Of a stretch of DNA of 64,000 nt, positions 36,455 to 44,977 are shown in pieces. This stretch comes from RGIG7450 sp045633565 (GTDB lineage: Bacteria; Bacillota; Clostridia; RUG12999): positions 7,008-71,007 of the forward strand of contig JAZQYO010000026.1 of NCBI GenBank assembly GCA_045633565.1, in the 5' to 3' direction. Under the pieces are notes generated by a model that saw only the letters and a list, made by a program, of their open reading frames with translations, was not told the origin of the DNA and did not search any database. A program made the translations under genes and the position numbers. How positions within the stretch are numbered: position 1 is the first letter of the stretch; each line of letters starts with the position of its first letter.

Positions 36455-36463
36455 CTTTTTTAT
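36432..36463 (+). terminator. Right crossover-like palindrome, also a terminator
   Basis: Arms CCACATAAT/ATTATGTGG around CACA followed by TCTTTTTTATTTT on the plus strand. Reverse complement of the left site over 23 bp; 2 nt from the recombinase stop codon. Confidence 0.7.
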
Positions 36464-36464
36464 T

Positions 36465-37304
36465 TTACCACCTTAAAAGCCCGAGTTTTTGGATTTGCCT
36501 ACGGTGGACCTCGCCCGTACTCATCGTGTAAATCCTTGTAGTATTTACTGATGAGTGTCCTAAAATATCGGCAAGTCTTACGATATCTTTCTGCAAGCTG
36601 TAATAAGTTCTTGCAAAAAGATGTCTAAAACTGTGAGGGTACACTTTATCCTTTGATACTCCAGCAATTTCACATAACGCTTTTAACATCTTCCATATAT
36701 GGCTTCTGTCAAGAGGCTTACCATTACGGCTCACGAAAACGGAGCCGTTTTTTATATTGTGTTCCCGAATATATCCCTTTAACATTTTACAAAGCTCTTT
36801 AGGAAGAATTACAATACGCATTTTGCCTTTGCAATTTATTACCGCTTGTCCCGAATGAACGGCTGATGTAGTAATATAGCGTAATTCACTTACACGGATA
36901 CCTGTACTCGCTATGGTTTGTATCAGGTAATAAAGCCTTTGATTTTTCTTATCATTTGCCGCCGTGAGTAATCGCTCATATTCCGCTTTTGTCAGTTCCT
37001 TGTCTTTGCTTGAAAATATCTGCCTTTGTATTTTTAGTGCCTTTATCCGTATATCATGCCATTCCATAAATGCAAAGAAGCTATTAAGGGAAGATATTGC
37101 CGCATTGACACTTGCAGGAGCATATTTTTCACAAAGTTCCTTTTTATACTCCAAAGCCAATACCTTTGTTACTTCCTGACCGCACAGCCAAGCCATAAAA
37201 AAGGTTATATCACGAATATATTTTTCTATGGTATTTTCACTCTTTTCCTCCTCAATTAGATAATTTTTAAAGCTCAAAATAAGCTCATTTGTGATTTTTC
37301 TCAT
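36465..37304 (-). CDS. Tyrosine recombinase (XerC/D-like)
   Basis: Site-specific recombinase of 279 aa: N-terminal SAM-like core-binding domain (1-90) and C-terminal catalytic domain with R137 (STGIRVSEL), H224-x-x-R227 (HSFRH), H250 (LGHSSVNTT) and nucleophile Y259. All residues required for catalysis are present. The size suits stand-alone invertases of the FimB/Mpi/RecV type as well as small integrases. Its 3' end touches the inverted repeats around the promoter segment, the basis for calling it a candidate invertase. It could instead be the integrase of the inner element. Confidence 0.9.
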   Translation of the reverse strand: MRKITNELILSFKNYLIEEEKSENTIEKYIRDITFFMAWLCGQEVTKVLALEYKKELCEKYAPASVNAAISSLNSFFAFMEWHDIRIKALKIQRQIFSSKDKELTKAEYERLLTAANDKKNQRLYYLIQTIASTGIRVSELRYITTSAVHSGQAVINCKGKMRIVILPKELCKMLKGYIREHNIKNGSVFVSRNGKPLDRSHIWKMLKALCEIAGVSKDKVYPHSFRHLFARTYYSLQKDIVRLADILGHSSVNTTRIYTMSTGEVHRRQIQKLGLLRW

Positions 37305-37425
37305 TCAAATCAACTTCCTTTCCTTTATGTATTCTACCACTTACATAAACAAACTATTTAGAAGTCATCAATGAATTTTAGCATTTACACAAATCTCCAC
37401 TAAAAGTCTATTTAATAAGCGGTAT

Positions 37426-37443
37426 TTTGACAAATGTGCGGAT
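37426..37443. repeat. 18-bp inverted repeat, right copy
   Basis: TTTGACAAATGTGCGGAT, the inverse of the copy at 20534-20551 with one mismatch. It lies 120 bp upstream of the recombinase gene. Confidence 0.6.
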
Positions 37444-37458
37444 TTACAGATACAAATT

Positions 37459-37502
37459 AAGCCCGAATATGCAAGCTGAATTTTGCTTGTATATTCGGGC
37501 TT
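37459..37502 (-). terminator. Terminator after the kinase operon
   Basis: Long hairpin, arms AAGCCCGAATATGCAAGC and GCTTGTATATTCGGGCTT (one mismatch), with flanking A/T runs; 7 nt from the kinase stop codon. Confidence 0.85.
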
Positions 37503-37509
37503 TTATATT

Positions 37510-39735
37510 TTAATAATATTTTTTTATTTCTTTAATTAATTCACTCTCATCCACATCATTAGGTACAAAATCTGTCCTAACATGCTCACCTGTAATCAAA
37601 TAAGTTTGCCACGCATCTAATGCCGCCATGTAATCTTCATCTAATGTAGATAGGTTTGAATATTTTCCAACATAACAGTTTCCTGCATCCCAGGATTCAT
37701 GACTTACGGGATATGTATATCCATAACCATAATCTCTGATAACCTTTATGTATCCATCTTCGTCTATAATTAATTGATTGTGAACTCTATCGTCAGCTTT
37801 TTGCATAGCATTTTTTAGTTCTTCTTTTGTAAACAGATGCGTTGGTTTCTTTTGCCCTTGTTTAAATTCAATAGTAAACACACGTATTATCGGTTCATCA
37901 TAGCCGTTGTCCCTACATAGACTGCCAACTAATTGATTAATATTGTTACTTATTTCAATAGCTGCTTCTCTGTTGGACACCCAATAACACTCATTAGAAT
38001 TATCTGCGTTTTGCCTTCTAATAAATCCATCTTTGCACAAATAAAGGTGTTCCTCACACAATATATCAGAAAAATCTATTGTTCTTTCTAGAGCAAAAAC
38101 AAATAAAAACTTACAACTATCACCAACATTATCTTCAACCAATAAATCTTTAAAACACCATTCTTCATAATTGTTTTCTATGAAGTCATCAGGGTAATTG
38201 TTTTTATCGTTCGCTTTTTCTTCTTCAAAAACAAAAGGATTTTTGTCAAAAATGCGTGAGCGCAACACTTTTTCTTCGGAAAAACCTTTTGATACTGCGA
38301 CTTGAGTTATATCAATTAGGCGTTCAATATATTTTCTAAATTCGTCACTAGTACATTGTCCATGCCTTCCATCATATGTTCCATTGATATGGTTGTACGG
38401 ACCACCTTTTAGAACAAAAAGAAATTTGCCCCTCAAATACCTACAGAGAGTTTTAAATCCTTCGGGGAGCGGTGTTCCTTCATCATAATCATAAACACCA
38501 TACTGACTATATTGAGCAGATACATAATTTCCCGGATAATCTTCTACAAGTGTTTCTCTATCATATACATCAGCAAAAATCGGTTCTAATTCTTCGAGTT
38601 CAAGCAAAAAATAATTCCATGTATACTTTTCTGCAAAGGACTCATAAATAAGACATTTTGGTTTGCATAAATAACAGATTCCCAATGTATCATATACATA
38701 AATACATCCGTCTTCGTTAGCTTTTTCGGCTTTCTTAAAATCCAATCCGCCTTTAGTTGATAATAGCATATGATTATATGCGGGAGAAGTACCTACTATA
38801 TTCAAAACCTCAATAATTTTGTCAAGATTTCGCCATACTGCACTTTCTTGCCCAAACGGAAATAAATATTTATTTAAAAATTCCCAATCGCTTTTTTGTG
38901 AAAGGTCATCGTCATCTAATATAGATATATAATTTTCTAAAGCACTTTTAAACTGCTGTATGGTTGGTCTTTCTTCAGGGCTATTATTTGTGGATTTTTG
39001 TAATAAATCTTCTAGTTCTACCAAGTGTATCATTTGAAATTTATCAATAAATCTTAAGCCATGTTGTTTATCGTTAAAATTATAAACTCCTTCAAATCCT
39101 TTTTCTTCGCCTGATAATATAATCCATAGCGTCTTAGCCAAAGAATACACATCTGCTTTTTTACCATCTGAATGTTTGGGATCTCTCTTCATCTCCGGTG
39201 CCATAGTGAAAATTGCACCTAAAGCTTTGTCAGAGCGAGTAAGGGCATTATTACTTTCAGGGAATTCAACTAACCCGAAATCCCCGAAGCAAAAACAATT
39301 ATCATAATAGTATAAGTTAGCAGGTTTTATATCTCTGTGAGCTATATTTTTTTGATGAAGTTCCGAAAGAGTTTGGGATAGTTGAATAAAAGCCGATACA
39401 ACCGTTGCTATAAACTCTTTTGTATCACTATCATCTTTATGTAAAACATCAGTAATAGGTTGTGCGATGGGCATTACATATTGATATTTTCTATAGGAAT
39501 AATCCAAAATAGGCAACACGCCACTAATATCTTTACATTGAAGCATTATCTTTATTTCATCAATAAAGCGAAGCTTGGGCTCTCTTTTCTTCTTGGTCAA
39601 AACTTTCAAAGCATATATATTGTTATTATTTTGATTTCTAACCTTATATACTTTAGCATTTCCACCTCCACCTAATGGCACATTTTCAATTAAGCTGTAT
39701 TTTTTATTCCATACTTTTATATATTCATCATTCAT
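37510..39735 (-). CDS. Ser/Thr protein kinase with unknown C-terminal region
   Basis: A 741-aa protein. Residues 15-275 form an intact Hanks-type kinase: glycine loop GGGGNAKVY (22-30), lysine in YALKVL (K44), catalytic HRDIKPAN (133-140), DFG (152-154) and APE (179-181). The remaining ~460 residues match no family I recognise; they are acidic, soluble and rich in aromatic residues. No transmembrane or PASTA segment is seen, unlike housekeeping PknB. It overlaps the sigma-like gene by 4 nt within the element backbone, so it is cargo tied to the element's own expression. Confidence 0.85.
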   Translation of the reverse strand: MNDEYIKVWNKKYSLIENVPLGGGGNAKVYKVRNQNNNNIYALKVLTKKKREPKLRFIDEIKIMLQCKDISGVLPILDYSYRKYQYVMPIAQPITDVLHKDDSDTKEFIATVVSAFIQLSQTLSELHQKNIAHRDIKPANLYYYDNCFCFGDFGLVEFPESNNALTRSDKALGAIFTMAPEMKRDPKHSDGKKADVYSLAKTLWIILSGEEKGFEGVYNFNDKQHGLRFIDKFQMIHLVELEDLLQKSTNNSPEERPTIQQFKSALENYISILDDDDLSQKSDWEFLNKYLFPFGQESAVWRNLDKIIEVLNIVGTSPAYNHMLLSTKGGLDFKKAEKANEDGCIYVYDTLGICYLCKPKCLIYESFAEKYTWNYFLLELEELEPIFADVYDRETLVEDYPGNYVSAQYSQYGVYDYDEGTPLPEGFKTLCRYLRGKFLFVLKGGPYNHINGTYDGRHGQCTSDEFRKYIERLIDITQVAVSKGFSEEKVLRSRIFDKNPFVFEEEKANDKNNYPDDFIENNYEEWCFKDLLVEDNVGDSCKFLFVFALERTIDFSDILCEEHLYLCKDGFIRRQNADNSNECYWVSNREAAIEISNNINQLVGSLCRDNGYDEPIIRVFTIEFKQGQKKPTHLFTKEELKNAMQKADDRVHNQLIIDEDGYIKVIRDYGYGYTYPVSHESWDAGNCYVGKYSNLSTLDEDYMAALDAWQTYLITGEHVRTDFVPNDVDESELIKEIKKYY

Positions 39736-40589
39736 TTTAATTTATCTCCTATATATTTTCTCATTTTCTTTATTGCTTTTTTATATACATTTTCTATAGC
39801 ATCAGGTGTAAGACATAGCTTTATTGCCATTTCCGAAAGCTTTACCTTTTTAGGCTTCAGCTTAAAGCAATCGGGACAAAATGCCAAGTATTCTGAAACG
39901 ACCAATCTTTCTCTGTAATCAAGCCTTTCAAATGCTTCTTTTACATAATTAAGGCGTTCTGTTGCTAATAACACCCGAAGCGGCTCGAAATCGGTATCGC
40001 TCGTTATATCCGCAAGTGTTTCTTCGGATTCTTCGTCGGCATAGCTTACATAGAAATCCGCAATATTCATATTCGCAATGCCGCTTAAAAGAATTTCCTT
40101 TACATTCTTTACCGACAAATTAACCTCTTTGGATATTTTTCGGATAGCTTCGGTTGAATAGCCATATTCTCCATACAATCTCATAATCTGACGGAGAGTG
40201 CGATATTTATTTTTACTTGGAACTGTCAATCCGGTACGCATCTGCCTTATGTATTCGTGGATTTCATTCCACTCAATACGCACCTTATAGGTTATAAAGC
40301 TACCGTGTGCATCTTTATCATAACTTTGTAATGCTTTAAAAATTCCCGTTACACACGCCTGCTTTATATCTGCAAAATGACCTTTCATTGAATATCTCTC
40401 AATAGCTTCTTTTGTGGTATCGTTCAGTACGGGTTCGTAGTAGTGGAGAAACCACATTAAGTATTTGTCATCCTGCTCGGCAATATATAAATCAATATAT
40501 TCCTGCAAACCATCTTTTTTAGGTGGCACCGGATATATCTGATAAATGTATAAATCCTGTTCCCAATTTTTCACGGCACTCACCTCCAT
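39732..40589 (-). CDS. Sigma-70-like factor of the mobile element
   Basis: A 285-aa sigma-like protein: a region-2-like helical part (HFADIKQACVTGIFKALQSYD) and a C-terminal region-4-like helix-turn-helix (VKLSEMAIKLCLTPDAIENVYKKAIKKMRKYI). Proteins of this type accompany DUF6076 and RepA in Firmicute mobilizable elements, presumably directing expression of element genes. Starts 8 nt after the DUF6076 stop; overlaps the kinase start. Confidence 0.75.
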   Translation of the reverse strand: MEVSAVKNWEQDLYIYQIYPVPPKKDGLQEYIDLYIAEQDDKYLMWFLHYYEPVLNDTTKEAIERYSMKGHFADIKQACVTGIFKALQSYDKDAHGSFITYKVRIEWNEIHEYIRQMRTGLTVPSKNKYRTLRQIMRLYGEYGYSTEAIRKISKEVNLSVKNVKEILLSGIANMNIADFYVSYADEESEETLADITSDTDFEPLRVLLATERLNYVKEAFERLDYRERLVVSEYLAFCPDCFKLKPKKVKLSEMAIKLCLTPDAIENVYKKAIKKMRKYIGDKLK

Positions 40590-40597
40590 TCGCCGTG

Positions 40598-41731
40598 TTA
40601 CTCTTTTTTGATTCTGTTATTTACTTTTTGATATAAATTATCTCTTTCCATATCTCTTTGATACTCCTCAAAAGTATATTTTTTCTTATAATCGTATCGG
40701 GTTTTAAGTTCTTTTGCTAATTCTTTTGCTGCCTCTGCAAAATCTTCGCTTATTTTTCCTCTTGAAGCTTCGGTGCGGATGCAGGCACAACGCTTGGTAT
40801 AAATATCCTTTATCGGATCATTTCCTGCAAGCTCTTTTCTTCCTACCATAGCCGCATACTGTCTGCAAGTGAGTTCTTTTCCGTCTGTTATATCAAGCGG
40901 AGCAAATCCCGTACAGTATTTTTGCTTACGCATGCTTTCCATAAGGAAATATGTTTCGCACACTTCACATTGACGGGGATAATGTCCAAATGAAAGACCT
41001 TCAAAAAAGTCTGTAAGTATAAAGCTGTAAAAAGTTCTGAAATGAAGCCTTTTTACAATAATTTTCTTTTTGCCTTTTGTTATAGTTGCATATTCCGCTG
41101 CAATACCATACCTTTCAACGCCGAATGTTTCATATGCGTGGGTTATAAGTTTGTTCTCGTTGTAATGCTCGGATAAATCCTCTAATCCCCATACAAACTC
41201 GGTTAGTTTTTCAAAAGCCTTTATCATATCGTTTCCGATATTTTCATAAAACTGCAAAAGTGCTTTTACACGGGAAAGTAGTTTGTTTGCTTCTTTGGAG
41301 AACTCTGCATATCCTTTGGGAAGTATGTCAAGGGACATTGCACCCTTATCTTTTAAAGAAACCTTCGCTCTCTGCTGATAGTAATTTAAAATATAATCCG
41401 CATTTTCTTTTGTAAAAGTTTCTGCTATCAGTTTTTTCTCAGCTTCAATATCTAAATACTGAAACGGACTAATACACGGAAGAATATCTAGGATATTTAA
41501 TATTTCTTTTCCGGCTCTTACAAAATCGTAATCGTTTATATACCCTTTTTCCATTTGGGAGGATAGCATCCAATTATCATAACGCATTGATGCTATTCTT
41601 GCTCCGTTGTCATTTTCTTCATATTGATTAAGAAAATCTACCGCAAAACTGCCTATAAGAAACTTGTTACTTTTGATATATACGAACTTATCTCTGTAAT
41701 CGGCAGTAAAAAATTTAATTTTATCAGGCAT
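40598..41731 (-). CDS. DUF6076-like zinc-binding protein
   Basis: About 377 aa. The C-terminal half holds CEVCETYFL and KQKYCTG, a probable zinc-binding knuckle; the rest is helical. This arrangement corresponds, as I recall it, to DUF6076, a family restricted to mobile elements with no known function. The ATG at 41731 follows GGTGGTGA and is preferred over the GTGs just before. Transcribed from the consensus promoter at 41752-41780. Confidence 0.65.
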   Translation of the reverse strand: MPDKIKFFTADYRDKFVYIKSNKFLIGSFAVDFLNQYEENDNGARIASMRYDNWMLSSQMEKGYINDYDFVRAGKEILNILDILPCISPFQYLDIEAEKKLIAETFTKENADYILNYYQQRAKVSLKDKGAMSLDILPKGYAEFSKEANKLLSRVKALLQFYENIGNDMIKAFEKLTEFVWGLEDLSEHYNENKLITHAYETFGVERYGIAAEYATITKGKKKIIVKRLHFRTFYSFILTDFFEGLSFGHYPRQCEVCETYFLMESMRKQKYCTGFAPLDITDGKELTCRQYAAMVGRKELAGNDPIKDIYTKRCACIRTEASRGKISEDFAEAAKELAKELKTRYDYKKKYTFEEYQRDMERDNLYQKVNNRIKKE

Positions 41732-41751
41732 CTTTATCACCACCCAAGAAA

Positions 41752-41780
41752 ATTATAACATATTTTGTTACGAAATACAA
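41752..41780 (-). promoter_or_regulatory. Promoter of the DUF6076-sigma-kinase operon
   Basis: Minus strand TTGTAT, 17-nt spacer, TATAAT, 20 nt before the start codon. Confidence 0.75.
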
Positions 41781-41942
41781 GATGTATAGATTTAATTGCA
41801 TTGAAAACCGCACAAATACAAGGGTTTTGATGTGTTGCGTTTTTTATTTTTAATGTGTTATGCAATACTTTGCCTATTTGAAAATCCTCACATTCTATAT
41901 AGTAGAAAGGGCAAAACAAGCCATTTCTTAATACGCACGCTT

Positions 41943-41972
41943 CGCCGTCTGATTTTTCAGGCGGCTTTTTTC
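41943..41972 (+). terminator. Hairpin in the repA leader
   Basis: GCCG-TCTGA and TCAG-GCGGC arms around TTTT, followed by TTTTTTC. It stands 26 nt before repA and would terminate or attenuate transcription entering the mobilization genes. Confidence 0.7.
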
Positions 41973-41997
41973 GTGCAACGAAAGTGAGGTGAAACTG

Positions 41998-42837
41998 ATG
42001 AACAGAATGTTCAAAATCAACGAGGCGGAACGCTTCAAATTTGTCCGTGTGCCAAAGGTATTATTTGAAGCTCGGTACAAAAATTTATCTACCGATGCAA
42101 AAATTCTTTACAGCTTATTGTTTGAGCGTATGGAATTGTCAAGAAAAAACGGATGGCACGATGATGATGGAAGTGTTTACATCTATTTTACATTGGAGGA
42201 GGTGTGCGAGGTTTTAGGATGTGGACACGACAAGGCAACAAAGCTGTTTTGTGAGCTTGAAAGCTATGCACTTTTACGCCGTAAAAAACAAGGCTTCGGT
42301 AAGCCTGCAAAGCTCTATGTACTTAAATTTTATGAAGAGTGCGAAAATACCGCAGTCTTGAATGCGGATTTGCCGCAGTTTGATGTGCTGAATAACGGAA
42401 GAACAGAGTACGGTTTTTCCGCAGGTAATAATACTGATATAAATAATAATTATATTAGTAATACCAATCTATCTATCAGCAGATACGATGTCGATGCGAC
42501 AGAACAAAGAATAAAAGAGCAACTTGAATATGACATCTTAATAACAAAAGTTGGCAAAGAAACGGCAGAGGAAATTGTTCTGCTTATTACCGATGTTATA
42601 TGCGGCACAAGCGAAACCGTGCGAATAGGCAAAAGTGAATTTCCAAGAGAGGTAGTTCGCTCACGGCTTTTCAAATTAAACTGTGAGCATATCGAATATG
42701 TTGTTGATTGTATGAAAGAGAATACAACAAATGTCAGAAATATTCGCTCATATCTGCTTACCGCCTTGTATAACGCACCGGCAACCATAGACAACCACTA
42801 TCGGGCAAAGGTTAATCACGACCTTTACGGAAAGTAA
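41998..42837 (+). CDS. Replication initiator protein A (RepA_N family)
   Basis: A 279-aa protein with the RepA_N domain in residues 1-115 (INEAERFKFVRVPKVLF, LSTDAKILYSLLFERMELS, FTLEEVCEVLGCGHDKATKL), the DNA-binding initiator module of Firmicute theta plasmids and integrative elements. The C-terminal part is a separate helical region. The ATG at 41998 has GAGG 8 nt upstream. First plus-strand backbone gene; it may allow replication of the excised circle. Confidence 0.88.
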   Translation: MNRMFKINEAERFKFVRVPKVLFEARYKNLSTDAKILYSLLFERMELSRKNGWHDDDGSVYIYFTLEEVCEVLGCGHDKATKLFCELESYALLRRKKQGFGKPAKLYVLKFYEECENTAVLNADLPQFDVLNNGRTEYGFSAGNNTDINNNYISNTNLSISRYDVDATEQRIKEQLEYDILITKVGKETAEEIVLLITDVICGTSETVRIGKSEFPREVVRSRLFKLNCEHIEYVVDCMKENTTNVRNIRSYLLTALYNAPATIDNHYRAKVNHDLYGK

Positions 42838-42862
42838 ACTAAAAATACGGAGGATTTTTATT

Positions 42863-43162
42863 ATGAGAATTTTATCAAGAAATCAGTTTGCAATGTCAAA
42901 CTTCAACAGAGACGGTTATGAGTTCAATGAGATTGAAGGGACCTTCAAAGGAACTATGAGATTTGCAGTATGGGGCAGAAAATGCAACGCCATTGCTTAT
43001 GTTGAATTGGATGATGGTAGAAAAATTATGTGTACTGCTTTTCAGCAACCCGATGACTATTTAGGAATACCCGAAATAGACTTCGGAACAAGAGTGGAAG
43101 TTGTCTATGAAAGGGGCAAACGAGGCAACATTCGCCTTAAATCAATACAAAGGGCAGAATAA
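42863..43162 (+). CDS. Small conserved element protein, OB-like
   Basis: A 99-aa protein with alternating beta-strand character (GTFKGTMRFAVWGRKCNAIAYVELDDG). No family recognised; the pattern could be an OB fold, hence perhaps a single-strand DNA-binding helper. CGGAGG precedes the ATG. Between repA and the mobilization genes. Confidence 0.6.
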   Translation: MRILSRNQFAMSNFNRDGYEFNEIEGTFKGTMRFAVWGRKCNAIAYVELDDGRKIMCTAFQQPDDYLGIPEIDFGTRVEVVYERGKRGNIRLKSIQRAE

Positions 43163-43207
43163 CTGTCCGGTACTGTAACGAGCAGGGAACTTGTATTGCA
43201 CAAATTC

Positions 43208-43280
43208 CATAAAAGGCGGGACTTCCTTTCGGAAATCCTGCCTTTTGTCTTTGGGGAGTTCCCCAATCCCCCGAAAATTA
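43208..43280 (+). other. Hairpins upstream of mobC, candidate oriT
   Basis: First a terminator-like hairpin (AAAGGCGGGA... with TTTC loop ... GCCTTTTGT), then the short palindrome GGGGAGTTCCCC followed by AATCCCCCGAAA. Origins of transfer usually lie just upstream of mobC/relaxase genes and contain such small inverted repeats; the nick site is not defined. Confidence 0.4.
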
Positions 43281-43304
43281 CATTTTAAATAGGAGTTGAT
43301 TTTA

Positions 43305-43583
43305 ATGAAAGAAAGAGCAAATTCAATTTATGTGCGTGTTACCGAAAAAGAGAAAATACGCATAAAAAACAAAGCCGACAAATGCGGCTTGACACTTTCG
43401 GAATATTTAAGAAAACGAGCTTTAGGCTATTCTCCAAAAGCTCTCTTGCCCGAAAGCTTTTATGAGTTTTCAGGTAAGCTCAGCGATTTATATGAACAGA
43501 TTGATAAGGGTTACAGTGCTGAACTTGAAGAAAGAATTTTATCTCTGATTGATGAAATTCAATTAAAGCTACTCGCACCATAA
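43305..43583 (+). CDS. mobC: MobC-like relaxosome accessory protein
   Basis: A 92-aa ribbon-helix-helix-like protein (RANSIYVRVTEKEKIRIKNKADKCGLTLSEYLRKRALG) typical of MobC mobilization proteins that help the relaxase melt oriT. The ATG at 43305 has AGGAG 9 nt upstream. Immediately followed by the relaxase gene. Confidence 0.85.
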   Translation: MKERANSIYVRVTEKEKIRIKNKADKCGLTLSEYLRKRALGYSPKALLPESFYEFSGKLSDLYEQIDKGYSAELEERILSLIDEIQLKLLAP

Positions 43584-43603
43584 AGAAAGGAGATTGATGA
43601 ATA

Positions 43604-44977
43604 ATGGCAACTACGGGATTTTGGCCTATTAAAGGCTCATTAAGGGACGTTATAAAATATGCAGACAATCCCGACAAGACCACTAATCCAAAGTATCTTG
43701 ATGATGACTTGGCTTCCGTACTCAAATACGCAGAAAATGATGATAAAACGGATATGAAAATGTTTGTAAGCGGTATCAACTGCTTGGCGGTACGAGCTTA
43801 CGAGCAAATGATGATAACAAAACGCTTTTACGGAAAAACGGTCGGAAATGTGGCATATCACGGCTATCAAAGTTTTAAGTCAGGGGGAGTCACACCTAAA
43901 GAAGCTCACGACATAGGACTTGAAACTGCACGGCGTATGTGGGGTAAGGATTATGAGATTGTTGTTACAACACATCTAAACACCGACAACATACATAACC
44001 ACATTGTCATAAATTCTGTATCTTTCAAAACTGGAATTAAATTTGAAAACCATATTTCAGACCATAGACGGTTAAGAGAAATATCCGATGAGATATGTAA
44101 GGAATACGGGAAGTCGGTTCTTGAAAATGCTGACTTTTACAACGGTGACAGAAATGCATATTGGGTACATAAGCACGGTGGTAAAACCCGTAGAGATATT
44201 CTCCGTGAGGATGTTGACGATGCAATAAATAATTCTGCAAGCTATGTGGAGTTTGTCGCTCTTATGAAGCATAAAGGATATGTCTTTTCAAGGTCTGAGG
44301 CAACAGACCATCCATCTGTTAAAGCTCCTACTTGGGAAAAAGCAATCCGTTTTGACCGATTGGGTAACGAGTATAAAAAGGACAGGATTTTAGAAAGAAT
44401 CAGGCAAACGGGCAATCGGGCTCATTTTAATCAGTTCAGCGAACCATATAAGAAAACAAGAGCTAAATATCGTCAAACACCACTTAAAGAACTTGAGTAT
44501 CAACTGCGGCGTGTAAAATATATGGATACACTTGAAGCTCTGTTTTATTTGTTTATGGAACTATTAAAGCCAAGCACCCCTACACCGAAATACACGCCGC
44601 CGTTATCTCCGGAGCTCCGGCAGGAATTAAGAAAACTCGAACAATATCAAAAGCAATTCAGGCTCTTGCACGATGAAAATATTCATACCGTGCCGGAGCT
44701 TGAAGCATTTATAGGAAAATTATCAATGCAGATATCCGAGCTTGAGGAAGAACGTTCAAAGACGGATAACAAACGAAGACGAGCTAAAACCGTTGAGGAT
44801 AAAGATATGTATTTGTCCGAAATCAGAGGTATATCCGCACAGATAAAGCCTATAAGAGATAAGCTCAAAACCGCAAAAGCCACTTTGGAAACTGTACCGA
44901 AAGTGCAACGCCTACTTGATGTTGAACGGGAAATGGAAAGAAAAATTGAAAAGAGAAATAAGGAGAAATCACTATGA
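43604..44977 (+). CDS. MOB-type relaxase
   Basis: Mobilization nuclease of 457 aa. The N-terminal relaxase domain has the three-histidine metal site (H124, H131, H133 in HLNTDNIHNH) and a candidate catalytic tyrosine in VAYHGYQSF; the C-terminal third is a coiled, charged region (ELRKLEQYQKQFRLL). MOBP-like by motif. It nicks oriT to start conjugative transfer. No coupling protein or secretion genes are present, so transfer needs a helper. Overlaps the ParB-like gene by ATGA. Confidence 0.92.
   Translation: MATTGFWPIKGSLRDVIKYADNPDKTTNPKYLDDDLASVLKYAENDDKTDMKMFVSGINCLAVRAYEQMMITKRFYGKTVGNVAYHGYQSFKSGGVTPKEAHDIGLETARRMWGKDYEIVVTTHLNTDNIHNHIVINSVSFKTGIKFENHISDHRRLREISDEICKEYGKSVLENADFYNGDRNAYWVHKHGGKTRRDILREDVDDAINNSASYVEFVALMKHKGYVFSRSEATDHPSVKAPTWEKAIRFDRLGNEYKKDRILERIRQTGNRAHFNQFSEPYKKTRAKYRQTPLKELEYQLRRVKYMDTLEALFYLFMELLKPSTPTPKYTPPLSPELRQELRKLEQYQKQFRLLHDENIHTVPELEAFIGKLSMQISELEEERSKTDNKRRRAKTVEDKDMYLSEIRGISAQIKPIRDKLKTAKATLETVPKVQRLLDVEREMERKIEKRNKEKSL

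Noticed and set aside
36195..36463. The two palindromes as simple tandem terminators only
   Set aside because: They can act as terminators, but their 23-bp identity in inverted orientation, asymmetric centres, enclosed promoter and adjacent recombinase are not explained by that role alone.
41744..41990. Possible replication origin with iterons between DUF6076 and repA
   Set aside because: No convincing repeated iteron was found; only a promoter and a leader hairpin are clear.
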